DNA of 64,000 nucleotides, from assembly GCA_944381575.1 (NCBI GenBank), contig CALWLS010000004.1, positions 62,001-126,000 on the forward strand, read 5' to 3'. Below, piece by piece: positions 54,701 through 61,812 of the stretch. How positions within the stretch are numbered: the stretch's first letter is position 1; every line of letters begins with the position of its first letter. Origin of the DNA: an uncultured Lachnospiraceae bacterium (lineage in GTDB: Bacteria > Bacillota > Clostridia > Lachnospirales > Lachnospiraceae). The notes below the pieces were generated by a model, which was not told where the DNA came from, did no database searches, and saw nothing but the letters and a program-made list of their open reading frames with translations. Both the position numbers and the translations under genes were made by a program.

Positions 54701-56905
54701 TTAAAATGGGATATTTGTAAAAAAATCAACTGTCTTTTTTGCATCTTTCAACCCATTATATAATTCTGCCAGACTATAACTATTTATTTCTTTATAAAGA
54801 TCATCAATATGATTTTTCCATTGTGTTTCTACTTCATGTACCGCCTTTACAAAAGCTACCTCAGTATCTTTCCAAAACTTTTCAATATTGGCTTTGTATT
54901 TCAAAATTGCATCCTGTTCGTTATAAGCTTTAATTATGTTTTTTGCTGCTTTCTTTTTCCAATTTCCCGTAAAAATCCCATATATACTTAATGCAGCAAT
55001 TACGGCTAACGCCACGCCTAAAACAACTGGTCCTCCTATAGATGCGACAAAAGAAACTGCAGCCGCAGTGCCCCCGACAGATATACCTAATGCAGACAAC
55101 AAACTAACTCCTTTAGCCACAAGTATATATCCACCTAAATTACCCAGAGTGGATGCCCAAAAAGCAAGGCCTCCAAATGCTGCCAACCCCGCAAGTCCCG
55201 AAGCGAACGCTCTCTTTGCATTAAACTTTAACATGTCAGTACTAATACTCTTAACGCCATCAATATTCCCCTTATTTTCAAAGGTTTTTAGATATTCATC
55301 TATTTTTTTACTTAATAATTCAGATTTATTTTTTAATATTTTATTAACTTCACTTTCTAACTCTGAATTTAAATATGAGCTTAAAAGCTGCATATCTTCT
55401 TTTTTACTTTTGAATTTTTTTTCATCAATTATCTGTATAATGTGTTCTATATTAAAGATATTTTGATACCCATCTTCAAATTCCTCTTTTGACTGCACAT
55501 TATACTTATTAATTGAATCTAAAATATCTACTTTTTTTTCATTAGCTTTTGCTTTTCTTACAGGTTCATTTCTTTTTATTTCATTTATTAAATCAACATA
55601 TTTTTCCCTTTCTTCTATTAATTTTTGATATTTATCGACGTCTCTACTTAAATTCAACTTTTGCTCTTCACAATAGTGCCCTATTAAATCAATAGTCTTC
55701 ATCTTTATTATATCTGGCAGCTTTTCAATTATAGAACTGAATTCATTTTCAAATCTAAATCTTACATTAGGAATATCAGTTGTATAACTAAAGAATCTTT
55801 TTCTAAAATCTTCTTTCGATATTTCAGCATTACTTAATGAACGACTTTCCCAGAATTTATCAGGCAATGTCCTGCAAAACCTATCTGCACCATCACACAT
55901 TATCTCATTCAATTTTTGTGGATTTCCACTATCAACTATATGTGCCTGTGTAGCGACTACAAAAAGATTTGATAGTGGATCAATTTCTATATAGTTATTA
56001 TCTTCAATAACAGCCAGCTTATTTATACCCTCTTTTAAATACACACAATCTTCTACACTCATAAAACCGCCGCCGGCTTGTGATAAATATACGAGCACAT
56101 CTGCCTGTGACTGAATATTTCGTGCAGTGATATTATCGCTTTCTATTCCTCCTGTAAAACCCGGCACATCAATTAAGTCACAGTTTTTTAAAATATCGCT
56201 GTCTGCAAATAAAATCGCTGCTCCGATTGAATTTTCATCAAATTTGTCACCACGCCTCACTCCATAAGATGAAAGCAATTCCGCATTACCTGATGCGAGT
56301 TTCCATTCATTGCAATATGCCTCCTCATTAATCTTCGTATCATCCCATTTAACAGTAGGCTCTCCCTTCTTAAATATGATTAAATCGTCTTTTATGAAAT
56401 CCGGCCTGTCCTCAATATGTTTAATATAAACCACTATAGAAGTTGTCGGTGTCCAATTTGTCGGCATTAAATTTCGCCCGATCAAAGCATTTATCATTGT
56501 GCTTTTACCAGAATCAGATCTTCCTATAAAGATCACTTTAGGTTTTCTTATATATTCATCTACTATTTCCTGCAGCTTTTCTATATCTCCATTGTATCTA
56601 CTACCTTTAAGCTCTTCTGAATAAGAAGCAAGATAATCTATTATTGTTGATTTAACATACTTAGCATTGCTCCATGTTCTTGAAACTTCCAAAGCTTTTA
56701 CTATTGGTTTTTTATATGATACAAGCTGATCCAAAGTTAAACCTGTTTTTTCAGCTATGTTTATTAATAATGTCAACGAAATTTGATCTGGGTTTTTCTC
56801 CATCCTTGACACTGTATCCTGCCTGACGCCAATAAGATTGGCTAACTCTGCTTGTGTCATCTTTAAACTGTTTTCACGGAAACTCTTCAAATCAAAATCA
56901 TGCAT
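54701..56905 (-). CDS. XRE helix-turn-helix fused to a bacterial dynamin-like GTPase
   Basis: A 734-residue fusion. Residues 13-62 are an XRE HTH (MTQAELANLIGVRQDTVSRM). A helical link leads to the dynamin GTPase: P-loop FIGRSDSGKSTMINALIG (about 127-140), switch 1 TPTTSI, G3 DVPGFTGG, and VVATQAH at the G4 position. Long helices (about 380-540; EKYVDLINEIKRNEP) form a stalk, then a hydrophobic, glycine-rich paddle (AGLAAFGGLAFWAS to VIAALSIYGIFTG, about 560-650) that would insert in membrane. Dynamins remodel membranes; several act in phage or stress protection. The HTH suggests self-regulation via the palindrome upstream of the adjacent small gene. Confidence 0.88.
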   Translation of the reverse strand: MHDFDLKSFRENSLKMTQAELANLIGVRQDTVSRMEKNPDQISLTLLINIAEKTGLTLDQLVSYKKPIVKALEVSRTWSNAKYVKSTIIDYLASYSEELKGSRYNGDIEKLQEIVDEYIRKPKVIFIGRSDSGKSTMINALIGRNLMPTNWTPTTSIVVYIKHIEDRPDFIKDDLIIFKKGEPTVKWDDTKINEEAYCNEWKLASGNAELLSSYGVRRGDKFDENSIGAAILFADSDILKNCDLIDVPGFTGGIESDNITARNIQSQADVLVYLSQAGGGFMSVEDCVYLKEGINKLAVIEDNNYIEIDPLSNLFVVATQAHIVDSGNPQKLNEIMCDGADRFCRTLPDKFWESRSLSNAEISKEDFRKRFFSYTTDIPNVRFRFENEFSSIIEKLPDIIKMKTIDLIGHYCEEQKLNLSRDVDKYQKLIEEREKYVDLINEIKRNEPVRKAKANEKKVDILDSINKYNVQSKEEFEDGYQNIFNIEHIIQIIDEKKFKSKKEDMQLLSSYLNSELESEVNKILKNKSELLSKKIDEYLKTFENKGNIDGVKSISTDMLKFNAKRAFASGLAGLAAFGGLAFWASTLGNLGGYILVAKGVSLLSALGISVGGTAAAVSFVASIGGPVVLGVALAVIAALSIYGIFTGNWKKKAAKNIIKAYNEQDAILKYKANIEKFWKDTEVAFVKAVHEVETQWKNHIDDLYKEINSYSLAELYNGLKDAKKTVDFFTNIPF

Positions 56906-56967
56906 CTGAATTATTACACTCCTTTCTTTTATTGGATTACAATCTATTTCATAGGACTATATTTCAG

Positions 56968-57307
56968 TCAAATTTTATCAAGAATCTCAAAAAGCTTCCT
57001 TTTCAGATCTTTTGAAATAGGATATTTGCCTATTTTTTCTTTAATGGTCAGCTTAGTTTCGCCTCTATCATAAAGTTCTTTTACCACTGCTTCAAAAACA
57101 ACATCTACTCCATACTTTGCAACTGTCTCGGAAATTAAGCCGATTACTCCTAATGTAATAATTCCACCAACTATACCCCCCAAGGCCTATCGCCACAAGT
57201 GCAGTAGTGATAGCTGCCGCACCGCTATAGCCCACCGCACCAACAGCTACAATAAAAACCAACCCAGGCACACCCAGTGCAGAAATTTTTGATATCGCCT
57301 TATCCAC
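56968..57307 (-). pseudogene. Small glycine-rich membrane protein, frameshifted at a G6 run
   Basis: GTG at 57307 (GGGAGG seven bases upstream) starts MDKAISKISALGVPGLVFIV, then VAVGAVGYSGAAAITTALVAIGLGG, a glycine-zipper-like hydrophobic pair of segments. At six consecutive Cs on the plus strand (57176-57181) the frame shifts: with five, translation would continue as GGIVGGIITLGVIGLISETV, then VKELYDRGETKLTIKEKIGKY, SKDLKRKLFEILDKI and stop at 56968, about 112 residues. The stretch has 340 bases, one more than a multiple of three. It may be a sequencing error, a mutation or a phase-variable switch. It lies 62 bases upstream of the XRE-dynamin gene, probably in one transcript. Confidence 0.75.
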
Positions 57308-57338
57308 GTAATTACCTCCCTGTGAAATCATTGATATA

Positions 57339-57389
57339 ACTATAATATTCGTATTACAATATGTCAACATATTTTAAATTTAAAATATG
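57339..57389 (-). promoter_or_regulatory. Promoter with adjacent perfect 22-bp palindrome
   Basis: Minus strand TTGACA (57362-57367), 17-base spacer, TATAGT (57339-57344). Directly upstream and abutting the -35 is CATATTTTAAA-TTTAAAATATG (57368-57389), a perfect palindrome. Its position suits an operator for the HTH of the dynamin fusion. Further up the sequence is AT-rich with partial copies (CATATTAAAATAT). The remaining gap 57390-57665 shows nothing else. Confidence 0.72.
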
Positions 57390-57665
57390 CAATATTACAT
57401 ATTAAAATATAAATATATGTAAATAACGCATTCCTATGCTGATATTTTTATTGTCAAAACCATATTAATCATTTCACTCACAATTGATGTGACTATCTCT
57501 ATCTAAATGAAATTTATAAATCCTTTTAGTCTACAACCATGATATCTAGCGATTTCCACGCTTCAAAATAGCAATTTATATGCTATCATTGCAATACCTC
57601 TATCGTGAAATCACCATATTAACAACCAGTATATGTATTTTTTCAGGGTAAATATTGTGCCAACT

Positions 57666-57703
57666 CAAAAAGCGCTACGACTCTATTCGTAACGCTTTTT
57701 AAG
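57666..57703 (-). terminator. Terminator after the radical SAM gene
   Basis: Arms AAAAAGCGTTACG and CGTAGCGCTTTTT on the minus strand with an eight-base loop; U-tract on both strands; about 30 bases after the radical SAM stop. Confidence 0.82.
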
Positions 57704-57731
57704 TAGGACTTTTCAAATTTGTCCGCATAAA

Positions 57732-59000
57732 TCAATTTTCCAAATTTAAATCATTCACTATTCTTTCCACTGCTTTATTTGGTTCCTCCCATGTGCCATT
57801 ATATGGATCATAGGTACAGTACCACGGTTTCTCTAATACATTTCCCGTCAACGCATTAGGACGACAGTCAAAACATGCATATCGAAATTCACACTTATTG
57901 CATACATCAATTTTGTCTTTATTCAGCATGAATATTTGGTTTTTTAATATATTTTTTAAATGATTACCTTTTAAATTCCCGTGGCAAAGTCTTCTCTCCA
58001 TGACACATGGATAAACATTCATATCGGCTGAAATATATAACCGTCTGCCAAAACAATTATGAAACGATACAACCCTTGAGCAAAAATCCTTTTTTAATCC
58101 TCTTAAAAAAGTTTTTTCAGTTATAAGCTTTGTTCGAATCAATTCTCTATTTAATAATTTCGCATTTGCTCTGCCAGCTATCCTAACTATGTCCCCTTTG
58201 TCCAACGAAAATAAATTTGTGTTTTTCACCCCTACATCAACACCATTCATTCTTACATTTGCAACTCTATATTTTATTCCGTAAGAACTCAATAATTTCA
58301 ATCCTTTAGTGGTTGCTATAAAACTTCCGTTTATTTTTGTAACATAATCATGATCCTTCTCATTATAGGAATAAACCGATACCGCTACTGAGGTATTTAA
58401 AGAAGCAAAAAGTTCACAAACATCTTCAGTTATTAAGCTCGCATTTGTAAACACACTTACTTGCCTCATTTTCTTTGAGGCATATGATAACATTCTTTTA
58501 AAATCTTTAACTATTAATGGCTCCCCACCTATCAACTGTATAGATTGTATTCCAAAATTATATAATTCATCTATTACATATTTAAAATCTTCTAAAGACA
58601 ATTCATTCCTGTTATATATGCATGCCTCATCATAACAATGTATACATTGCATATTGCATTGATTTGTCAACTCGATCCATGCGCAATTTATAACAGAATG
58701 TTTAGCTATTGATTTTATATCTCCCTTATTGCCTGTCTCTTTAGTAACTAATATCCCTGTTTTTATCAATATATTAATTTTATTTTTATTATAATTTTCT
58801 AATACTAAATTACACTTTTCATTAATAATACTATCAATAATATCAGCAAAGTCAGATGTGCATTGAATCACATGACATCTATTAAAATCATAAATACATA
58901 TGTGTTTTGCACCCCTAACTATATAAACGTTATCATTCAAATAATACATATAAAGAAAGTCATCAACTTTTTTCAAAATCCTTAACGTAATTTCAATCAA
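57732..59000 (-). CDS. Radical SAM/SPASM peptide maturase
   Basis: 422 residues. N-terminal 95 residues (NVYIVRGAKHICIYDFNRCH) look like the peptide-recognition/PqqD-like region of such enzymes. Radical SAM loop CNMQCIHCY (Cys115, 119, 122), then LIGGEPLIVKDF and SVFTNASLITE. The C-terminal SPASM domain has CFGRRLYISADMNVYPCVME, LCHGNLKGNHL, and CNKCEFRYACFDC, enough Cys for two auxiliary clusters. It probably forms thioethers or other crosslinks on the Cys-rich precursor encoded 56 bases upstream. No peptidase or transporter is adjacent. Confidence 0.9.
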   Translation of the reverse strand: MIEITLRILKKVDDFLYMYYLNDNVYIVRGAKHICIYDFNRCHVIQCTSDFADIIDSIINEKCNLVLENYNKNKINILIKTGILVTKETGNKGDIKSIAKHSVINCAWIELTNQCNMQCIHCYDEACIYNRNELSLEDFKYVIDELYNFGIQSIQLIGGEPLIVKDFKRMLSYASKKMRQVSVFTNASLITEDVCELFASLNTSVAVSVYSYNEKDHDYVTKINGSFIATTKGLKLLSSYGIKYRVANVRMNGVDVGVKNTNLFSLDKGDIVRIAGRANAKLLNRELIRTKLITEKTFLRGLKKDFCSRVVSFHNCFGRRLYISADMNVYPCVMERRLCHGNLKGNHLKNILKNQIFMLNKDKIDVCNKCEFRYACFDCRPNALTGNVLEKPWYCTYDPYNGTWEEPNKAVERIVNDLNLEN

Positions 59001-59056
59001 TATCTGGTAGGTAGAAGCATTAGCCTCATCTTTATCGTTTCAATTATTTTAAATCC

Positions 59057-59563
59057 TTATAACCAATCTGCTGGATTACAAAGCAGTCCTTCTGGCCTAC
59101 AGTCATAGCCATGATCTGGAAAACATTCTTCCCAATCCGGGTTACATCCAAAATCAGGTGCACATTCATCATCCTCGGGAGATGGCGGACATTCGGCTGG
59201 GTGGCATAAATCATCTTCATATACCGAACTAAAAATATCTCTTCTTATTGAAGCTTTAGATTGACCTAATTCCGCCTTTGGAAGTATGGCAATTTCATCA
59301 AAATCTAATTTTTCAAGATCTTTGCCTTTAGGAATTGATTCAAGTATATCTGCTCCTTCTCTAATCGAGCCAATTACATCAATATCTTTAGGTATAGATC
59401 CAATTATATCCGTTCCTTTTCCAAGTACGTCAATTATATCAACGTCTTTTGGTATAGAACTAATTACATTTTCGGCTAAATCAAGCTTATCTACCAATCC
59501 ATCCCCTTTAGACAAAATGTCTCCTCCAAGATTTAATAAATCAAATAATTTAAAAAATGACAT
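59057..59563 (-). CDS. Cys-rich ribosomal precursor peptide with repetitive leader
   Basis: 168 residues, AT-rich codons, no signal peptide. Residues about 25-95 hold three imperfect ~20-residue repeats built on I-x-SIPK(D/G)-x-D (ENVISSIPKDVD, TDIIGSIPKDID, ADILESIPKGKD). After LGQSKASIRRDIFSSVYEDD comes a 52-residue tail with seven Cys, each in C-x-P: CHP, CPP, CAP, CNP, CFP, CRP, CNP; four are followed directly by Asp or Glu (CAPD, CNPD, CFPD, CRPE). This is a likely substrate of the next gene's radical SAM enzyme. GAGGAG lies seven bases before ATG 59563; a GTG start at 59578 is possible. A TATAAT with a distant TTGAAA (59594-59624) may be the promoter. Confidence 0.78.
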   Translation of the reverse strand: MSFFKLFDLLNLGGDILSKGDGLVDKLDLAENVISSIPKDVDIIDVLGKGTDIIGSIPKDIDVIGSIREGADILESIPKGKDLEKLDFDEIAILPKAELGQSKASIRRDIFSSVYEDDLCHPAECPPSPEDDECAPDFGCNPDWEECFPDHGYDCRPEGLLCNPADWL

Positions 59564-59859
59564 ATGCAATCTCCTCACACTTAATAATCAAGATTATAAT
59601 TCAGTCTTCCTTAATAATTTCAAGATTTTAAATCATTTTCCAGATTAACACTTTTCCTATTTAATCACGCCATTAACTTATTTACTTATTAAATTATATT
59701 TTTAACACTACTTTATTTTTCTTTTAATGTCTTTTGTCGACTTTTTCGAATCAATTGATACACCACGTCGATATCATAAAAAATATTCCAATTCTCTTTT
59801 ATAATTATTATATTTATTTATTGGCTTTTATCAAATATAAATTTTTGTAATTCTTCCAA

Positions 59860-60039
59860 TCATTTTTCTCTGTAATGTGAACCACTTTGTACAATTTTTA
59901 TTACATCACCATCAATACGATAAACTATGCGATTTTTATCATCAATCCTTCTGCTCCTATATGCAGACAAATCGCCACTAAGACGTTCAGATTTGCCTAT
60001 GCCTTCATAACCATTCTTGTCAACATCTCACAACAATTG
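59860..60039 (-). pseudogene. YoeB/Txe-family toxin remnant
   Basis: C-terminal two-thirds of a type II toxin mRNA interferase: DVDKNGYEGIGKSERLSGDL followed by AYRSRRIDDKNRIVYRIDGD and IVQSGSHYREK. The GIGKxExL loop with the catalytic Glu, the SRRI Arg, and the terminal H-Y are kept. Upstream it is interrupted by TGA (60028-60030) within LL-x-DVD, where Arg (AGA) is expected, and the N-terminal 30 residues and antitoxin YefM are absent; the type I toxin promoter occupies that place. The 59579-59859 gap holds the RiPP promoter and otherwise only AT-rich sequence. Confidence 0.75.
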
Positions 60040-60078
60040 AAATATTACCATTTGCTGAGTTTGGATTTTATGGTACAT

Positions 60079-60108
60079 TGCTTGAATAAGCGGCTTTATG
60101 TTATACTT
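60079..60108 (+). promoter_or_regulatory. Promoter of the small hydrophobic toxin
   Basis: TTGCTT (60079-60084), 18-base spacer, TATACT (60103-60108). A GC-rich hairpin (ACCCTCTG...GGAGGGGCTGACCCTCC region, 60143-60175) follows in the leader before the ribosome site. Confidence 0.55.
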
Positions 60109-60193
60109 TGTACACGGGAAACCATAAAGCAAGGCGGCTTACCCTCTGTTTTCGGAGGGGCTGACCCTCCAAATGAAGAAAGGAGGGTTGCCA

Positions 60194-60286
60194 ATGTATG
60201 TTACATATGCTGATCTTATTCAGCTTTTAATATTCATTGTTACCCTTGTAGGATTGTGCTATACAATCTTCAAGGGAAGAAAATAG
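60194..60286 (+). CDS. Type I toxin, small holin-like peptide
   Basis: A 30-residue peptide MYVTYADLIQLLIFIVTLVG...CYTIFKGRK: one membrane helix with a short N-terminus and basic tail. It belongs to the Fst/TxpA/putative holin-like toxin group, not phage holins. AAAGGAGGG precedes ATG by six bases. Toxicity would come from membrane insertion; translation is expected to be blocked by the convergent RNA overlapping its 3' end. Complete and intact. Confidence 0.85.
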   Translation: MYVTYADLIQLLIFIVTLVGLCYTIFKGRK

Positions 60287-60367
60287 CCGCCACTACCGCA
60301 AATAGTGACGGCCTAAATAATTAGGTAAACATTATTGAGGGTAGCCGCTTGCGGTTTCCCTTTCTCT
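60282..60367 (-). ncRNA. Antisense RNA antitoxin (RNAII-like)
   Basis: On the minus strand TTGAAA (60397-60402), 17 bases, TATATT (60374-60379) drive an RNA starting near GAGAAAGGG. It has a CCGC-AAG-CGG stem and ends in GCCGTCACTA...TAGTGGCGGC followed by TATTTTCTT (about 60282-60310), a hairpin that is shared with the toxin mRNA 3' end. The overlap of both transcripts in this stem is the hallmark of convergent type I modules. 60403-60555 is AT-rich with no other gene. Confidence 0.72.
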
Positions 60368-60500
60368 ATGTTCAATATAACACAATATAAAACCTTTTTC
60401 AATTACAAACAAAAAACACTAATCGCCTTCTAAAATTATATTCAATTACTCAAACAGCTTGTTTAATCATTTAACAAGTGCTATTATAAATACATCTTAT

Positions 60501-60530
60501 CTAATGATATCAAATATGATATTATCTAAA
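60501..60530 (+). promoter_or_regulatory. Possible operator dyad upstream of hicA
   Basis: Imperfect inverted repeat AATGATATC...GATATTATC about 30 bases before the hicA ATG; a TATAAA (60485-60490) and CTTGTT/AACAAG repeat (around 60458-60478) precede it. HicB proteins repress their own operon, so a dyad here is expected, but no binding consensus was recognised. Confidence 0.35.
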
Positions 60531-60555
60531 ACACTTCTTTATAGTCCAAGTCGAA

Positions 60556-60820
60556 ATGAGTCAAATCGAAAAAAGATTGAAAAAATTTTTATAGGAAACC
60601 TATTCCAAATGATATCACCTTTGATGATGTCAGAGTTTTAGCCGAATATTTTGTATGTATTGTTGTAACTGTAGGAAACCACAGTCAAAAAATCGTACAT
60701 AAAGAATCCGGAACAGTAATCCCTATTCCTATACATGGCAAAACAGTAAAAGAAGCCTATATAAAAGAGCTCAAATTGTTATTTGACTCTATAAAGTCGG
60801 AGGGTAACTATGAAGTATGA
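60556..60820 (+). pseudogene. hicA: HicA toxin, frameshifted in an A-run
   Basis: Start ATG 60556 reads MSQIEKRLKKFL then TAG. With one A fewer in the six-A run after TTG (around 60580-60586) the frame continues as NFYRKPIPNDITFDDVRVLA, then YFVCIVVTVGNHSQ, KIVHKESGTVIPIPIHGK and EAYIKELKLLFDSI to TGA 60818-60820, a complete HicA-like dsRNA-binding-fold toxin of about 87 residues with the catalytic His in GNHSQ position. The length 265 is one over a multiple of three. The Shine-Dalgarno is weak. It overlaps hicB by 11 bases. Either inactivated or switchable. Confidence 0.8.
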
Positions 60821-61265
60821 ATTTAATGTTTTTCAGGCTGAAGCCAATGGTAATATTTATTGGGTCGCAAGAAGCAAAATTTTAAAAGGATGTATAGGGC
60901 AGGGTGAAACTGCAGAAGAAGCAATCCTCGAATTAAATCAAAATGAAAAAGAGTGGTTGCTTACAGCCAAACAGTTTAATATACCTATACCTATGCCTGA
61001 GATAAAAAAAGATATTGTATTCAGCGGAAAATTTTCTTTGAGAATGTCTCCTTTGGTTCATGAGGAGGCGTTCAATAATGCCAAAGAACTTGGTATAAGT
61101 CTGAACCAGTATATTAATGATTCAATAATTGAACATAATGCGAAGCACCATTCAAGGTTTTATTCAATACTTGATCAAAGCGATATTGAGATTTCTTTAC
61201 ATACTACAAAGATTATAGATATGGATAGTATCAAATATACATCTAACATTAAAGAGGAAATGTAA
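60810..61265 (+). CDS. hicB: HicB family antitoxin with C-terminal extension
   Basis: 151 residues. N-terminal degraded RNase-H-like HicB fold: YEFNVFQAEANGNIYWVARS, KGCIGQGETAEEAILELNQN, then a ribbon-helix-helix part with FSLRMSPLVHEEAFNNAKEL and LGISLNQYINDSI. The last ~35 residues (RFYSILDQSDIEISLHTTKI on) are an extra tail that may be the chaperone-addiction segment bound by the SecB-like protein. GGAGGG five bases before ATG. One base separates its stop from the next gene. Confidence 0.85.
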   Translation: MKYEFNVFQAEANGNIYWVARSKILKGCIGQGETAEEAILELNQNEKEWLLTAKQFNIPIPMPEIKKDIVFSGKFSLRMSPLVHEEAFNNAKELGISLNQYINDSIIEHNAKHHSRFYSILDQSDIEISLHTTKIIDMDSIKYTSNIKEEM

Positions 61266-61266
61266 T

Positions 61267-61650
61267 ATGGACGGTATTGAAATTTCTGGTATAAAAACAA
61301 ATCTAATTAAAGTTTTAAACGAAAGAGAGCAGAGCCCGGACAAATTACAAATATCCATTACCAGATCAGTAAAACCCAACGGCAACGATATACAACTTAT
61401 AAATATAGTTTTATCCACACGAATAACAGCTGATGGAGAAGATGAAACAAATCGTAAATTTTTAATCGAACATACAATAACGGCAAATGCATCACTAAAA
61501 AATAAAACTGTCCTTTTAAATGACATTAATTCATATGTTCTAAAAGAACTCTATCCTTATATAAGAGCCCAAATATCAGGTGTTGCTGCTATCGCAGGAA
61601 TAAACTTATACTCCTTTCCTCAAAGCATTGAAGAACTGGAGAAACTCTAA
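61267..61650 (+). CDS. SecB-like chaperone of a toxin-antitoxin-chaperone module
   Basis: 127 residues. The region LQISITRSVKPNGNDIQLIN gives the strand pattern of SecB, and the C-terminal helix ELYPYIRAQISGVAAIAGI followed by NLYSFPQSIEEL matches the SecB ending (LFPYARxxISxLxxxxGFP). Such solitary SecB-like chaperones accompany HicAB, HigBA and MqsRA pairs (for example Rv1957), stabilising the antitoxin. Co-transcribed with hicB. A general export role is unlikely in a Gram-positive. Confidence 0.72.
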   Translation: MDGIEISGIKTNLIKVLNEREQSPDKLQISITRSVKPNGNDIQLINIVLSTRITADGEDETNRKFLIEHTITANASLKNKTVLLNDINSYVLKELYPYIRAQISGVAAIAGINLYSFPQSIEELEKL

Positions 61651-61716
61651 TTCCAGTAATTTTGCTAATTTCTATATATAATGCAAAATCATGTCAGCGA
61701 AGACATTATAGGCAAG

Positions 61717-61770
61717 GAAAAGACCTGCCTTTAAGTCCATTTTATAGGCTTAAAGACAGGTCTTTTATCC
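61717..61770. terminator. Bidirectional terminator between the TAC module and putP
   Basis: Arms AAAAGACCTGCCTTTAAG and CTTAAAGACAGGTCTTTT (one mismatch) around CCATTTTATAGG-type loop, with A and T tracts on both sides. It coincides with the return to GC-richer DNA. Confidence 0.88.
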
Positions 61771-61812
61771 ATTTCACTTTATCACCAATAATCTTCTCTC
61801 AAAACTCCAAAA

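Larger units (their letters stand above)
40995..61700. other. AT-rich accessory island
   Basis: From about 41.0 to 61.7 kb the base composition is visibly far richer in A and T, coding regions use AT-ending codons, and the gene content changes to specialised metabolism, ribosomal-peptide, dynamin and toxin-antitoxin modules. Left edge: truncated Uma2 gene; right edge: the terminator before putP. No integrase, tRNA or flanking direct repeat was recognised, so the transfer mechanism is unknown. The 280 bases 40995-41274 hold no recognisable feature. Confidence 0.75.

Noticed and set aside
54936..55466. Plus-strand 176-codon open frame opposite the dynamin membrane region
   Set aside because: Mirror of the dynamin gene; Pro/Thr/Asn-rich artefact with no ribosome site.
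59286..59648. Plus-strand open frame opposite the Cys-rich precursor
   Set aside because: Reads the leader repeats backwards (Ser/Ile-rich); the minus-strand gene has the ribosome site and pairs with the radical SAM gene.
60194..60286. Phage holin
   Set aside because: The 30-residue peptide is labelled holin-like by tradition, but its antisense RNA arrangement and lack of phage genes point to a type I toxin.
60459..60641. Plus-strand 60-codon open frame across the hicA start
   Set aside because: No ribosome site and no family; the region is explained by frameshifted hicA in adjacent frames.
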